From the NCBI GenBank assembly GCA_964514485.1, contig CAZEWG010000002.1:1-64000 (forward strand): a DNA stretch of 64,000 nt. Direction: 5' to 3'. Made by a program: the position numbers and the translations under genes. The notes below the pieces were generated by a model, which was not told where the DNA came from, ran no database searches, and saw nothing but the letters and a program-made list of their open reading frames with translations. Below are positions 44,322 to 53,812 of this stretch, one piece after another (position 1 is the first letter of the stretch; the number at the start of each line of letters is the position of its first letter). This DNA is from JAEZAA01 sp964514485. Lineage in GTDB: Bacteria > Pseudomonadota > Gammaproteobacteria > Pseudomonadales > Oleiphilaceae.

Positions 44322-44908
44322 ACTGTGGCCTCCTCACGGTCGGTGGCAATAATGGCCGGGTTCCGGTGGCTAGAAGGCTGGGGCAGCTCCCAGGCCCAGG
44401 TCTGGATGGACTCGGGAATCGGGTGAATTTCAATGCAGTCCACCGGGCAGGGCTCGATACAGAGGTCGCAGCCAGTGCATTCGTCGGCAATCACTGTGTG
44501 CATCTGCTTGGCAGCCCCCAGGATGGCGTCGACCGGACAGGCTTGAATGCACTTGGTGCAACCGATGCATTCTTCTTCACGAATAAAGGCGACGTGCTTA
44601 ACGGGTGGCGCCTCTTCGGCATCCAGCGGCAACGGTTCTACACCCAGCAGGTCGGCGAGGGTTTGGATGGTGGAGTCACCGCCAGGAATGCATTTGTTGA
44701 TCGGTTCGCCATTCGCCACTGCCTCGGCGTAGGGGCGACAGCCCGGAAAGCCGCACTGACCGCACTGGGTCTGGGGGAGGATGGCGTCGATCTGTTCCAC
44801 AATGGGGTTGCCTTCTACCCGGAAGCGAATGGACGCAAAGCCCAGAATGGCGCCAAAAATCAGCGACAGGGCTGCAAGGCAGAGAACAGCGGTCAGAATA
44901 ATGCTCAT
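44318..44908 (-). CDS. rsxB: Electron transport complex ferredoxin subunit RsxB (RnfB)
   Basis: RsxB is the multi-cluster ferredoxin-like entry subunit. The 196-residue protein has an N-terminal membrane helix (about residues 3-24), a CGQCGFPGC four-cysteine motif near residue 48, and two ferredoxin motifs, CIGCTKCIQACP and CTGCDLCIEPCP (about 112-155). It starts 18 bases after the rsxA stop and overlaps rsxC by ATGA. Confidence 0.96.
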   Translation of the reverse strand: MSIILTAVLCLAALSLIFGAILGFASIRFRVEGNPIVEQIDAILPQTQCGQCGFPGCRPYAEAVANGEPINKCIPGGDSTIQTLADLLGVEPLPLDAEEAPPVKHVAFIREEECIGCTKCIQACPVDAILGAAKQMHTVIADECTGCDLCIEPCPVDCIEIHPIPESIQTWAWELPQPSSHRNPAIIATDREEATV

Positions 44909-44926
44909 AACAGTTACCGCAATCGC

Positions 44927-45508
44927 TTAAAACTTGACCAGGCCGGTAAAGCCAAGAAAGGCAAGAGACATCAGCCCTGCCGTGACCATGCCAATGGCGG
45001 AGCCTTTGAAGGGTTCAGGGACATCCGCAGCGGCGATGCGTTCCCGCATGGCGGCGAACAGGATAAGCACCAGGGCAAAACCAGCGGCGGCGCCAAAGCC
45101 ATAGAGTACGGATTCCATAAAATCGTTCTGCCGATTGACGTTCAGCAGGGCGACCCCGAGGACCGCACAGTTCACTGTAATCAGCGGCAGGAAAATCCCC
45201 AGTACCCGGTAGAGCAAAGGGCTGGTTTTACGGACCACCATTTCCGTGAACTGCACCACCACGGCGATGACCAGAATAAAGGAAATGGTGCGTAGATAGG
45301 TCAGCCCAAGCGGTTCCAGCAGGTAGGTGTTGGTCAGGTAGGCGCACACCGAGGACAGGGTCAGTACGAATGCTGTTGCCAGCCCCATGCCGATGGCCGA
45401 TTCCAGTTTGTTGGAAACTCCCATAAAGGGACACAGCCCAAGAAACTGAACCAGAACGAAGTTGTTCACCAGGATGGTGCTGATCAGGATCAATACGTAT
45501 TCGGTCAT
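44927..45508 (-). CDS. rsxA: Electron transport complex subunit RsxA (RnfA)
   Basis: RsxA is a six-helix membrane subunit paired with RsxE, with which it shares an inverted-topology fold. The 193-residue protein has VNNFVLVQFLGLCPFMGVS near the N-terminus and LPLITVNCAVLGVALLN, whose cysteines are expected to hold an Fe-S cluster at the membrane centre. It is the first gene of rsxABCDGE-nth and has a candidate promoter about 60-90 bases upstream. Confidence 0.96.
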   Translation of the reverse strand: MTEYVLILISTILVNNFVLVQFLGLCPFMGVSNKLESAIGMGLATAFVLTLSSVCAYLTNTYLLEPLGLTYLRTISFILVIAVVVQFTEMVVRKTSPLLYRVLGIFLPLITVNCAVLGVALLNVNRQNDFMESVLYGFGAAAGFALVLILFAAMRERIAAADVPEPFKGSAIGMVTAGLMSLAFLGFTGLVKF

Positions 45509-45567
45509 CGACTGCCTCGCCGCACGCAGTGTTCAAAAACTAACCGGGTGCCCCCGAGAGGGGCGCT

Positions 45568-45597
45568 ATTATCGGGAGATGTGCATATTTCATTCAA
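45568..45597 (-). promoter_or_regulatory. Candidate promoter of the rsx operon
   Basis: On the minus strand, TTGAAT (45597-45592) and GATAAT (45573-45568) are separated by 18 bases. A small GC hairpin (about 45551-45566) lies between it and rsxA. No SoxR-type or Fnr-type operator was recognised. Confidence 0.5.
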
Positions 45598-45689
45598 GCC
45601 AAAGGGCTTAAGTCTTTATATCTATTTGTTCTATCCTTAGAGCGGTGGCCGATGATTTGGCCGGACTTGCCTGAAGATTTCACCGAATC

Positions 45690-45748
45690 AGCGGGACTGG
45701 CTGCTGGTCCCGCTGTGGGTTCCTTCAGGGTGCGGCCACCGTGGCCGC
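45690..45748. terminator. Two hairpins between metG and rsxA
   Basis: AGCGGGAC/GTCCCGCT (45690-45697 and 45707-45714) and GCGGCCA/TGGCCGC (45732-45738 and 45742-45748) are strong stems just past the metG stop. Neither has a T-run on the minus strand. They may protect the metG 3' end or slow read-through into rsxA, which lies on the same strand. Confidence 0.4.
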
Positions 45749-45755
45749 CCATGGG

Positions 45756-47774
45756 TTAGCGGATACGCATGCCAGGTTGGGCGCCCTCCTGGGGCTCCAG
45801 AATCCAGATTTCCTTGCCGCCGGGGCCCGCTGCCAGCACCATGCCTTCGGAAACACCGAATTTCATCTTGCGGGGCTTCAGGTTGGCCACCATCACGGTC
45901 AGCTTGCCGATCAGCTGTTCGGGCTGGTAGGCGGACTTGATGCCGGCAAACACATTGCGGGTTTCGCCGCCCAAATCCAGGGTCAGGCGCAACAGTTTGT
46001 CGGCGCCTTCCACGTGTTCGGCATTGGCGATGCGAACAACCCGCAGGTCTACCTTGGCGAAGTCGTCAAACTCGATTTCATCCGCAATCGGATCCTTGCT
46101 CAACTCAGTGGGGGCTTGCGGGGCCGCGGTCACTTCCTTGCTGGCTTCCACCATGGCTTCCACCTGTTTCATATCCACTCGGGTGAGCAGGGGCGTGAAC
46201 TCATTGACCTCATGGTCGAGCAGCAGCTGGGTGCGCTCGTGCCAGCCCAGGCGCACGTTCAGGTAGAGCTCTGCCTTCTGGGCCATGGCCGGAACCACGG
46301 GAGCCAGATAGGTGATCAGCTGGCGGAACAGGTTAAGCCCCACGGAGCAGATATCCAGCACTTCCTGCTCGCGGCCTTCTTCCTTGGCCAGCTTCCAGGG
46401 AGCCTTGTCGGCGATATATTGGTTGGCGGTGTCGGCCAGGGCCATGATATCCCGGATGGCTTTGCCGAATTCCCGTTGCTCGTAGTAGCGGGCGAGGGTG
46501 TCGCCGGCATCAATGAAGCGTTGTACCAGCTCAGGCTCAGCACAGGTTTGGGAGAGGCGGCCGCCGGCTTTTTTCACAAAGCCCGCGCAGCGGCTGGCAA
46601 TGTTGACCAGTTTGCCGACCAGGTCTGCGTTGACCCGGTTGGCGAAGTCTTCCAGGTTCAAGTCCAGGTCGTCTACATCGGCGGACAACTTGGCGGCAAA
46701 GTAGTAGCGCAGATATTCCGGGTCCAGGTGCTCCAAATAGGTGCGGGCCTTGATGAAGGTGCCCCGGGACTTGGACATTTTCTTGCCGTTGACCGTTACA
46801 AAACCATGGGCATAGACGGCAGTGGGAGTGCGGAAGCCGGAGCACTTGAGCAGGGCCGGCCAGAACAGGGCGTGGAAGTTGACGATGTCCTTGCCGATAA
46901 AGTGATAGAGCTCGGCTTCGGAGTTGGCGTTCCAGTACTCGTCAAAGTTGAGGTCGGCGCGGCGGCTGCACAGGTTTTTGAAGCTGGCCATGTAACCAAT
47001 CGGTGCATCCAGCCAGACATAAAAATACTTGCCAGGAGCGTCGGGAATTTCAAACCCGAAATAGGGCGCGTCACGGCTGATATCCCACTCCTGCAGGCCG
47101 GCGTCCAGCCATTCGGCCAGTTTGTTGGCGATCTGGGGTTGCAGGGTGCCGCTGCGGGTCCACTCCTTCAGGAACTCGGTGAACTCCGGCAGCTTGAAGA
47201 AATAGTGGGTGGATTGGGCTTCCACGGGCGTCGCGCCGGAAATGGCCGAGCGGGGATTGATCAGCTCGGTAGGTGAATAAGTGGCGCCACAGGCTTCGCA
47301 GTTGTCACCATACTGGTCGTCCGCCTTGCAGCGGGGGCAGGTGCCTTTGATGAAGCGGTCGGCCAGGAACAGTTTTTTCTCCGGGTCGAAGGCCTGGGTG
47401 ATTTCCCGGGTGGCAATATGGCCCCGATCACGACACGCCTTATAGATGTACTCGGACAGCACCCGGTTTTCTTCGGAATGGGTGGAGTAATAGTTGTCGA
47501 ACTGGACCAGGAAGTCGGCAAAGTCCCGCTGGTGGTCAGTGTTGACCTGTTCGATCAGCTCCTCCGGGGTGATGCCCATTTGCTCGGCCTTGAGCATGAT
47601 GGCGGTGCCATGGGCGTCATCGGCGCAGACATAGGTACATTGCTCGCCACGCATTTTCTGAAAGCGCACCCAGATGTCAGTCTGGATATATTCCAGCATG
47701 TGGCCCAGGTGAATGGGGCCGTTGGCATAGGGAAGGGCACTGGTAACGAGAATTTTGCGTGGCTGTAATGACAT
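45756..47774 (-). CDS. metG: Methionyl-tRNA synthetase MetG
   Basis: MetG charges both initiator and elongator tRNA-Met. The 672-residue protein has the class I HIGH motif as HLGH in ANGPIHLGHMLE (about residue 20) and a zinc knuckle CPRC-x10-CEAC (about 142-158). The KMSKS loop GKKMSKSRG lies near 330, and a C-terminal EMAP/tRNA-binding domain (about 560-672) favours dimerisation. The frame opens 37 codons earlier, but ATG 47774 fits the family. It is divergent from apbC, an arrangement common in gammaproteobacteria. Confidence 0.97.
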   Translation of the reverse strand: MSLQPRKILVTSALPYANGPIHLGHMLEYIQTDIWVRFQKMRGEQCTYVCADDAHGTAIMLKAEQMGITPEELIEQVNTDHQRDFADFLVQFDNYYSTHSEENRVLSEYIYKACRDRGHIATREITQAFDPEKKLFLADRFIKGTCPRCKADDQYGDNCEACGATYSPTELINPRSAISGATPVEAQSTHYFFKLPEFTEFLKEWTRSGTLQPQIANKLAEWLDAGLQEWDISRDAPYFGFEIPDAPGKYFYVWLDAPIGYMASFKNLCSRRADLNFDEYWNANSEAELYHFIGKDIVNFHALFWPALLKCSGFRTPTAVYAHGFVTVNGKKMSKSRGTFIKARTYLEHLDPEYLRYYFAAKLSADVDDLDLNLEDFANRVNADLVGKLVNIASRCAGFVKKAGGRLSQTCAEPELVQRFIDAGDTLARYYEQREFGKAIRDIMALADTANQYIADKAPWKLAKEEGREQEVLDICSVGLNLFRQLITYLAPVVPAMAQKAELYLNVRLGWHERTQLLLDHEVNEFTPLLTRVDMKQVEAMVEASKEVTAAPQAPTELSKDPIADEIEFDDFAKVDLRVVRIANAEHVEGADKLLRLTLDLGGETRNVFAGIKSAYQPEQLIGKLTVMVANLKPRKMKFGVSEGMVLAAGPGGKEIWILEPQEGAQPGMRIR

Positions 47775-48050
47775 AGATTCTGTCCGTTGCTTGTACTGCA
47801 GGGTTGCGATTGGCGGCGATTGACAAGGGCCGGCGAAAATAGTGGGCGTATGATAGCGCCTGGTCGGCTTTTTTTCATCTGGCATTGGTCAAGGGAGCGG
47901 GGTATTGTGCGCTGTCACTGCTGGAGATTGTGGCAGAAAGGCTGTCACTGAGCCTTTGTCAGCCGTTTCAAATAGATTACCAGACCGGTATACTATTCCG
48001 TCTGTAATCCTCCCATGCCTCAATGTTGCTCAACCTTTCTGGAGTTCAGT

Positions 48051-49151
48051 ATGAGTCAACCCGAACGCCGTCAGATAGAACAAGCTATTCAGACCTACAT
48101 CGACCCTTATTTACACAAGAGTCTGCTGGAGTTGAAGGCGGTCAGGAATATCCGTATTGAGGGTTCCCGGGTGGAGGTGGAGATCCGTTTAGGTTACCCC
48201 GCGGACAGCCTGAAAGGAGCAATCCGCCAGATTCTGACTCATGCCATTGAGGATCTTGATGGGGTCGAGCAGGTAGAGATCAAGGTTGATTGGGAAGTGG
48301 TACCCCACCGGGCTCAGAAGAATATGAAGAGCATGGAAGGGGTGAAGAACATTATCGCCGTGGCCTCGGGCAAGGGCGGGGTGGGCAAGTCCACGACCAC
48401 CGCCAACCTGGCGCTGGCACTGGCCCAGGAAGGTGCACGGGTCGGGATTCTGGATGCGGATATCTATGGCCCGAGCATGGGCTTGATGATGGGGATTCCG
48501 GAGGGGCAGCGCCCAGGGGTGAAGGACGAAAAGTTTTTCATCCCCATCGAAGCCCATGGCATTCAGGTGATGTCCATGGCGTTTTTGGTCAATGACAAGA
48601 CCCCCATGGTCTGGCGTGGTCCCATGGTCAGCGGTGCAATGCAGCAGTTGCTCACCCAAAGTCTGTGGAATGATCTGGACTTCCTGCTGATCGATATGCC
48701 CCCGGGCACCGGGGATATTCAGTTGACCCTGGCGCAAAAAGTGCCGGTCACCGGCGCCGTGATTGTGACCACGCCCCAGGATATTGCCCTGCTGGACTGT
48801 AAAAAAGGCATTGAGATGTTCCGCCGCGTCGACATTCCGGTGTTGGGTGTGGTGGAGAACATGAGCTATCACCACTGCAGCAACTGTGGCCATCACGAGC
48901 CCCTGTTCGGTGAGGGTGGCGGGGCCCGCATTGCCGATGAGTATGGCGTGGAACTGCTTGGCGCCTTGCCGCTGCATGTGACGATCCGCGAGCAAATGGA
49001 TGCCGGCAAGCCGACGGCGGTGGCCGAGCCCGATTCGGAAGTGGCAATGATCTATCGCAATATCGCCCGCAAGGTGGGGGCGCTGCTGTCATTGCAGGCG
49101 AAGAATTATGCCAATCCCATGCCGGAAATCATTGTGAAAAGTGACGCATAG
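48051..49151 (+). CDS. apbC: Fe-S cluster carrier ATPase ApbC/Mrp
   Basis: ApbC binds and transfers Fe-S clusters to apoproteins. The 366-residue protein has an N-terminal MIP18/DUF59 domain (about residues 1-85), the deviant Walker A GKGGVGKSTTTANLAL (about 108-123), and a CxxC cluster ligand in HHCSNCGH (about 280). ATG 48051 follows GGAG. A -10-like TATACT at 47989-47994 lies in the 276-base gap shared with metG. The Fe-S-rich Rsx complex and Nth encoded nearby are possible clients. Confidence 0.95.
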   Translation: MSQPERRQIEQAIQTYIDPYLHKSLLELKAVRNIRIEGSRVEVEIRLGYPADSLKGAIRQILTHAIEDLDGVEQVEIKVDWEVVPHRAQKNMKSMEGVKNIIAVASGKGGVGKSTTTANLALALAQEGARVGILDADIYGPSMGLMMGIPEGQRPGVKDEKFFIPIEAHGIQVMSMAFLVNDKTPMVWRGPMVSGAMQQLLTQSLWNDLDFLLIDMPPGTGDIQLTLAQKVPVTGAVIVTTPQDIALLDCKKGIEMFRRVDIPVLGVVENMSYHHCSNCGHHEPLFGEGGGARIADEYGVELLGALPLHVTIREQMDAGKPTAVAEPDSEVAMIYRNIARKVGALLSLQAKNYANPMPEIIVKSDA

Positions 49152-49246
49152 CCCTTGGCAGGCGGTGCGAAAACGAACAGAACCGGGTATGATGGGCGCC
49201 CTGTAATAAGTCTTAAATTTTCCTGTGGTTGAGGGCTGGAAACCAG

Positions 49247-49782
49247 ATGTCCATTAAGTCCGATAAGTGGATTCGGCGCATGGCTGAAGAATACGGCATG
49301 ATTGAGCCGTTCGAGCCAGGTCAGGTCAAGCAGAATGAAAAAGGCAGGGTGATCTCCTACGGCACCTCCAGCTACGGCTACGACGTGCGCTGCAGCAATG
49401 AGTTCAAGATCTTCACCAATGTGCGCTCGGCGACGGTGGATCCGAAGAACTTCGACGAGAACAGCTTTGTCGATATCCAGAGCGATGTGTGCATTATTCC
49501 GCCGAACTCCTTCGCCCTGGCGCGCACCGTGGAGTATTTCCGGATTCCACGCAGTGTGCTGACCATTTGCCTGGGCAAGTCCACCTATGCGCGTTGCGGC
49601 ATTATCGTCAACGTGACGCCGCTGGAGCCGGAGTGGGAGGGCCATGTGACCCTGGAGTTCTCCAATACCACCACCTTGCCGGCCAAGATCTACGCCAATG
49701 AAGGTGTGGCCCAGATGCTGTTCTTTGAGTCTGACGAAATCTGTGAGGTCAGCTACAAGGATCGCGGTGGCAAATACCAGGG
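49247..49782 (+). CDS. dcd: dCTP deaminase Dcd (3' end lost in assembly gap)
   Basis: Dcd deaminates dCTP to dUTP for thymidylate synthesis. About 178 residues are visible, ending at GKYQG against an expected total near 188, so only about 10 codons are hidden by the N-run. GKSTYARCGIIVNVTPLEPEWEGHVTLE holds the catalytic glutamate. ATG 49247 gives the family N-terminus SIKSDKWIRRMA; the frame opens 6 codons earlier. The reading frame passing through the Ns into the next gene is an artefact. A -10-like TATGAT lies at 49188-49193. Confidence 0.95.
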
Positions 49783-49882
49783 NNNNNNNNNNNNNNNNNN
49801 NNNNNNNNNNNNNNNNNNNNNNNNNNNNNNNNNNNNNNNNNNNNNNNNNNNNNNNNNNNNNNNNNNNNNNNNNNNNNNNNNN
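49783..49882. other. Assembly gap of 100 Ns
   Basis: Exactly 100 Ns interrupt the sequence between dcd and the DUF416 gene. A run of that round length is usually a scaffold placeholder of unknown true size. The two flanks could be farther apart than shown and could hold additional sequence. Confidence 0.95.
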
Positions 49883-49909
49883 AACGGGTCGCGAACGACC
49901 AAGGTTCCC

Positions 49910-50518
49910 ATGTCACAACATTTTCGACGTATCGAACAACTGCGCGGCTGGCGGCAGACAGTGTTTCTGCTGGCGCTGGCCGAGCGGTCCTACCCCAACT
50001 TTGCCTTGTTCGGCCAGCTGAGCGGGCAGGTCAATCATGAGCTGCTGCGTCGCACCCTGGATGCCCTGTGGGATGCGGTCGCCGACCGGGAGTCCTCCCT
50101 GAACTATCGGAAAATCGCCGAGATGGTGGAGGCGCAACAGCCAGATCCTGCCCAGTTTGAAGGCTATGGCGTCTATCCGGCGGCGGATGCCTGTAGTTTG
50201 GCCCTGGATGTGCTGTTTTCCCGTCTGGAGCCGGATCGCCGGCTGGCGGTGGCCTCGGCCCGCACCTCTCTCAATACGGTCACTGACTTTGTGGAGATGA
50301 CGGATGCCGAAGGGGTGGAGGAAGATGAGCTGGCCCATCATCTGGATCGCCATCCGCTGGTGAAGCGGGAGTTAAGGTTTCAGCGGGAGCTGGTCGAGGC
50401 GTTGCAAAAAGCTCCCTTTCCCTCCGCTGAGCTGCTCGCCTCCTTGCGGGAGCTGGCTTGGGATGAAGGTGTCAGTAATATAGGGATTGTACTCGACGAC
50501 GAGTCCGAGGCCGAATAA
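49910..50518 (+). CDS. DUF416 (YjaG-family) protein
   Basis: This 202-residue cytosolic, mostly helical protein of the YjaG/DUF416 family shows QTVFLLALAERSYPNFALF near the N-terminus, EGYGVYPAADACSLALDVLF in the middle and the C-terminal LRELAWDEGVSNIGI segment. The molecular role of the family is not established. The start ATG 49910 lies 27 bases after the N-gap, so its promoter and any gene directly upstream may be hidden. avtA follows after 25 bases. Confidence 0.85.
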   Translation: MSQHFRRIEQLRGWRQTVFLLALAERSYPNFALFGQLSGQVNHELLRRTLDALWDAVADRESSLNYRKIAEMVEAQQPDPAQFEGYGVYPAADACSLALDVLFSRLEPDRRLAVASARTSLNTVTDFVEMTDAEGVEEDELAHHLDRHPLVKRELRFQRELVEALQKAPFPSAELLASLRELAWDEGVSNIGIVLDDESEAE

Positions 50519-50543
50519 CGGGGTCTTGGGCGGGCAGGCCAAT

Positions 50544-51818
50544 ATGCAGCTTTCCGAATTTGGGGAAAAGTTCAGTCAGCAGGCAGGTATCATTTCCTTG
50601 ATGGATGACCTGGGCAACGCGCTGGCCAGTGGAAACGACCTCATCATGATGGGTGGGGGGAATCCGGGGGAGATCCCCCAAGTGCAGGAGCGTTTCCGCC
50701 GGCGGCTGCAGGAGATTCTTGATAATGACGGGGATTTCCGGCGGCTGATTGGTATCTACGACCCGCCCCAGGGGGAAGTTGAGTTTATCCGTAAGCTGGT
50801 GCAAATGCTGCGCCGGGAGTTTGGCTGGCAGCTCACTGAGCGCAATATCGCGCTGACCAATGGCAGCCAGTCGGCCTTTTTCATGCTGTTTAACATGTTT
50901 GCCGGTCGCTACGGCGACGGCTCCATCAAAAAAATCCTGCTGCCCATGGCGCCGGAATATATCGGTTATGCCGATGCCGGGTTGAATCATGACTTTTTCC
51001 GGGCGTATCGGCCCAGTCTCGAGTTTTTAGGCGATCATCTTTTTAAATACCGGGTCAACTTCGGCGAGTTGAGCGTCGGCGAGGATGTGGGCGCGATCTG
51101 TGTGTCGCGGCCGACCAATCCTACCGGGAACGTGCTCACCGATGATGAGGTGGCGCAACTTTGCCAGTTGGCACGGCAGCACCGGATTCCGCTGATTCTG
51201 GACGGCGCTTATGGCGCGCCGTTCCCCGGGCTGATTTTTACCGAGGTCCAGCCCCTGTGGAACGAGGACATGATTCTCTGTCTCAGTCTTTCCAAGCTGG
51301 GCTTGCCGGCGGTGCGGACCGGAGTGGTGATTGCCCGGGAGGAGGTCATTCGGGCCCTGTCCGGTATCAATGCCATTATGAATCTGGCCACCGGCAGCCT
51401 GGGGGCCATGCTGGCTTCCGAGCTGGTGGGCAGTGGGGAGATCCTGTCTTTAAGTCGGGATGTGATCCGTCCCTTCTATCAGGGCAAGGCCGAGCGGGCC
51501 TTCGAAGCCTTGAATCGTGAGTTGCGGGGCTATCCGTTCTTCCTGCATAAGCCCGAGGGGGCGATGTTTCTCTGGTTGTGGATGAAAGACCTGCCCATTA
51601 CCAGTCTGGAGCTTTATGAGCGTCTCAAGGCGCGGGGTGTGCTGGTGGTCTCCGGCCATTATTTCTTTCCAGGGCTGGATGAAGACTGGCGTCATCAGCA
51701 GGAGTGTATCCGCATCACCTATTCGCAGGATGAAGAGAAAGTCATGCAGGGTATTCGGATTATCTGCGAGGAAGTGAAAAAGGCTTATGATCAAGCCCAG
51801 GTGGGTGACCACGCCTAA
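50544..51818 (+). CDS. avtA: Valine-pyruvate aminotransferase AvtA
   Basis: AvtA transfers amino groups between valine and pyruvate, giving 2-oxoisovalerate and alanine. The 424-residue fold-type I PLP enzyme has IMMGGGNPGEIP near the N-terminus, SRPTNPTGNVLT, DGAYGAPFPG and the PLP lysine in LCLSLSKLGLPAVRTG (about residue 252). The opening MQLSEFGEKF and length separate it from other class I/II aminotransferases. The frame opens 19 codons earlier inside the DUF416 gene; ATG 50544 is the family start. A bidirectional terminator follows. Confidence 0.93.
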   Translation: MQLSEFGEKFSQQAGIISLMDDLGNALASGNDLIMMGGGNPGEIPQVQERFRRRLQEILDNDGDFRRLIGIYDPPQGEVEFIRKLVQMLRREFGWQLTERNIALTNGSQSAFFMLFNMFAGRYGDGSIKKILLPMAPEYIGYADAGLNHDFFRAYRPSLEFLGDHLFKYRVNFGELSVGEDVGAICVSRPTNPTGNVLTDDEVAQLCQLARQHRIPLILDGAYGAPFPGLIFTEVQPLWNEDMILCLSLSKLGLPAVRTGVVIAREEVIRALSGINAIMNLATGSLGAMLASELVGSGEILSLSRDVIRPFYQGKAERAFEALNRELRGYPFFLHKPEGAMFLWLWMKDLPITSLELYERLKARGVLVVSGHYFFPGLDEDWRHQQECIRITYSQDEEKVMQGIRIICEEVKKAYDQAQVGDHA

Positions 51819-51874
51819 GTGGGTGATCGCGCCTGAGTGGGGGCGGGTCCGGATTTAAACCGGGGCGCACTTAA

Positions 51875-51908
51875 AAAGACGGGCAGCGATTAGGGCTGCC
51901 CGTTTTCG
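51875..51908. terminator. Bidirectional terminator between avtA and purN
   Basis: A perfect 9-base stem ACGGGCAGC/GCTGCCCGT (51879-51887 and 51895-51903) is flanked by TTTTCGTTT on the plus side and by AAAAA (a T-run on the minus strand) on the other. It can terminate both convergent genes. One arm lies inside the last codons of purN. Confidence 0.9.
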
Positions 51909-52558
51909 TTTCTGATCTGAATGCCGCTATAGGGGAGCGGGGCATTGTCCAGCAAAGCTTGATCCCCCTCCATTTTCAAACGACCGCTGATAAACCAACG
52001 GATCGCCTCGGGAAAAATGAAGTGCTCTTGCTTCTGCACGCGAGCCTGCAGGGTGTCAGCCGTGTCGTCGGGTTGAATGGGAAGCACGGCCTGGATCACA
52101 TTGGGGCCGCCATCCAGTTCTTCCGTTACAAAGTGCACGGTCACCCCGTGCTCGGCCTCGCCCGCCTCCAAGGCGCGGGCATGGGTGTTGAGGCCGCGGA
52201 ACTTGGGTAGCAGGGAAGGATGGATGTTGAGCATGCGCCCCCGGTAGTGACGCACGAACCCGGTGGTCAAAATCCGCATAAAGCCGGCCAGAACCACCAG
52301 ATCCGGCTGGTACCGGTCGATCTCCTGCTGCAGCGCGGTATCGAAGGACTCCCGGCTGTCATACAGGCGATGATCGATGACTTGGGTGGCGATTCCCGCC
52401 TGCCGGGCCCGCTCCAGGCCATAGGCGCTGGCCCGGTTGCTGATGACGCAACGGATTTCCGCCTCCAGCGTACCTTCCGCAATGGCGTCAATAATGGCCT
52501 GCAGATTGGTGCCGGAGCCGGAAATCAGAATGACCAGGCCTTGCCTGTTCGATCTCAT
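51890..52558 (-). CDS. purN: Phosphoribosylglycinamide formyltransferase PurN
   Basis: PurN formylates GAR with 10-formyl-THF in de novo purine synthesis. The 222-residue protein has ILISGSGTNLQAIIDAI near the N-terminus, the catalytic Asn/His region NIHPSLLPKFRGLNTHARAL (about residues 112-131) and HFVTEELDGGPNVIQ with the catalytic aspartate. It starts 9 bases after purM, and its 3' end is part of the shared terminator. Confidence 0.96.
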   Translation of the reverse strand: MRSNRQGLVILISGSGTNLQAIIDAIAEGTLEAEIRCVISNRASAYGLERARQAGIATQVIDHRLYDSRESFDTALQQEIDRYQPDLVVLAGFMRILTTGFVRHYRGRMLNIHPSLLPKFRGLNTHARALEAGEAEHGVTVHFVTEELDGGPNVIQAVLPIQPDDTADTLQARVQKQEHFIFPEAIRWFISGRLKMEGDQALLDNAPLPYSGIQIRNENGQP

Positions 52559-52567
52559 GGGCGGGAC

Positions 52568-53614
52568 TCAGGCGATCTCGACAAACGGCTCGGCTTGTTC
52601 GGTGGCCTCGACACGGCCCAGCGTCCAAACCGTCTCGCCCTGGCTGGCCAGGAATTCCCGGGCCGCTTCCGCCTGGGCTGCCGGTACGCAGAGAACCATG
52701 CCAATGCCACAGTTGAAGGTGCGGTACATTTCCTGCTCTTCAATATTGCCTTGCTCCTGCAGCCAGCGGAAAACCGCAGGCAACTGCCAGCTGGAGCGGT
52801 CGATGACGGCCTTGGTGTTTTCCGGCAGGACGCGGGGGATATTTTCCAGCAGTCCGCCGCCGGTGATATGGGCCAGGGCATGGATTGGCAATTGCTGGCG
52901 CAGTGCCAGCAGCGGTTTGACGTAAATGCGGGTAGGGGCCATCAGGGCGTCCGCCAGGGTGCCTTGCTCCAGGGGCTGGTTCAGGTCCGCCTGGCTCACC
53001 TCAATCACCTTGCGGATCAGTGAATAGCCATTGGAGTGGGGGCCGGAGGAGGCCAAAGCCAGCAGGACATCGCCCGCCTGAACCTTGCTGCCGTCAATGA
53101 TGTCGGACTTTTCCACCACGCCGACGCAGAAGCCGGCCAGGTCGTAGTCATCACCCTGATACATGCCGGGCATTTCCGCGGTTTCGCCGCCCACCAGGGC
53201 GCAGCCGGCTTGCAGGCAGCCTTCGCTAATGCCGTGAACCACGGTGGCCGCGACATCCACATTCAGTTTGCCGGTGGCGTAATAGTCCAGGAAGAACAGC
53301 GGTTCGGCGCCCTGGACCACCAGGTCGTTGACGCACATGCCCACCAGATCAATGCCGATGGACTCGTGGCGCCCCAGATCCATGGCCAGGCGCAGTTTGG
53401 TGCCAACACCGTCGGTGCCGGATACCAGAATGGGTTCACGGTAGCCCGGCGGGATGGCGCAGAGGGCGCCAAAGCCCCCCAGTCCGCCCATGACCTCGGG
53501 GCGACGGGTCCGGGCAGCTGCGCCTTTAATACGTTGAACCAGCGCGTTACCCGCATCAATGTCGACGCCGGCATCTTTATAACTCAGGGAAGGACGTGGG
53601 GATTGCTCGCTCAT
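52568..53614 (-). CDS. purM: Phosphoribosylformylglycinamidine cyclo-ligase PurM
   Basis: PurM closes the imidazole ring, giving AIR from FGAM with ATP. The 348-residue protein has LSYKDAGVDIDAGNALV, the ATP-binding SGTDGVGTKLRLA segment, GGETAEMPGMY and HITGGGLLENIPR. It forms the purM-purN operon, divergent from the DUF2066 gene across 198 bases. That gap contains an AT-rich stretch near the purM start and a small CCCAGG/CCTGG hairpin near 53705-53718. No PurR operator was recognised. Confidence 0.97.
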   Translation of the reverse strand: MSEQSPRPSLSYKDAGVDIDAGNALVQRIKGAAARTRRPEVMGGLGGFGALCAIPPGYREPILVSGTDGVGTKLRLAMDLGRHESIGIDLVGMCVNDLVVQGAEPLFFLDYYATGKLNVDVAATVVHGISEGCLQAGCALVGGETAEMPGMYQGDDYDLAGFCVGVVEKSDIIDGSKVQAGDVLLALASSGPHSNGYSLIRKVIEVSQADLNQPLEQGTLADALMAPTRIYVKPLLALRQQLPIHALAHITGGGLLENIPRVLPENTKAVIDRSSWQLPAVFRWLQEQGNIEEQEMYRTFNCGIGMVLCVPAAQAEAAREFLASQGETVWTLGRVEATEQAEPFVEIA

Positions 53615-53812
53615 GAAATCGCCTACTAGAAAGATTGCGAAAACTATGGGGGCGGTATTTTATCAGTAGTCGGCCTCGGCAGCCACTTTGATTGCGTTTT
53701 CCACCCAGGGTTGCCTGGATGGGAGCTGGGCACGGCAAATCCGGCGAAGGATAGGTTAAGATTCAGGAATGGTGTATTCTTCACCCCTTTCTATCGAGCA
53801 AATATAGAACTC

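Noticed and set aside
45741..47276. 511-codon plus-strand frame opposite metG
   Set aside because: It is fully antisense to metG, a certain gene, and has low-complexity Gly/His/Leu-rich composition typical of shadow frames.
49229..50518. A single 429-codon frame running through the N-gap
   Set aside because: It joins dcd and the DUF416 gene only because 100 Ns happen to keep the frame. Both halves match separate full families, so it is not a fusion.
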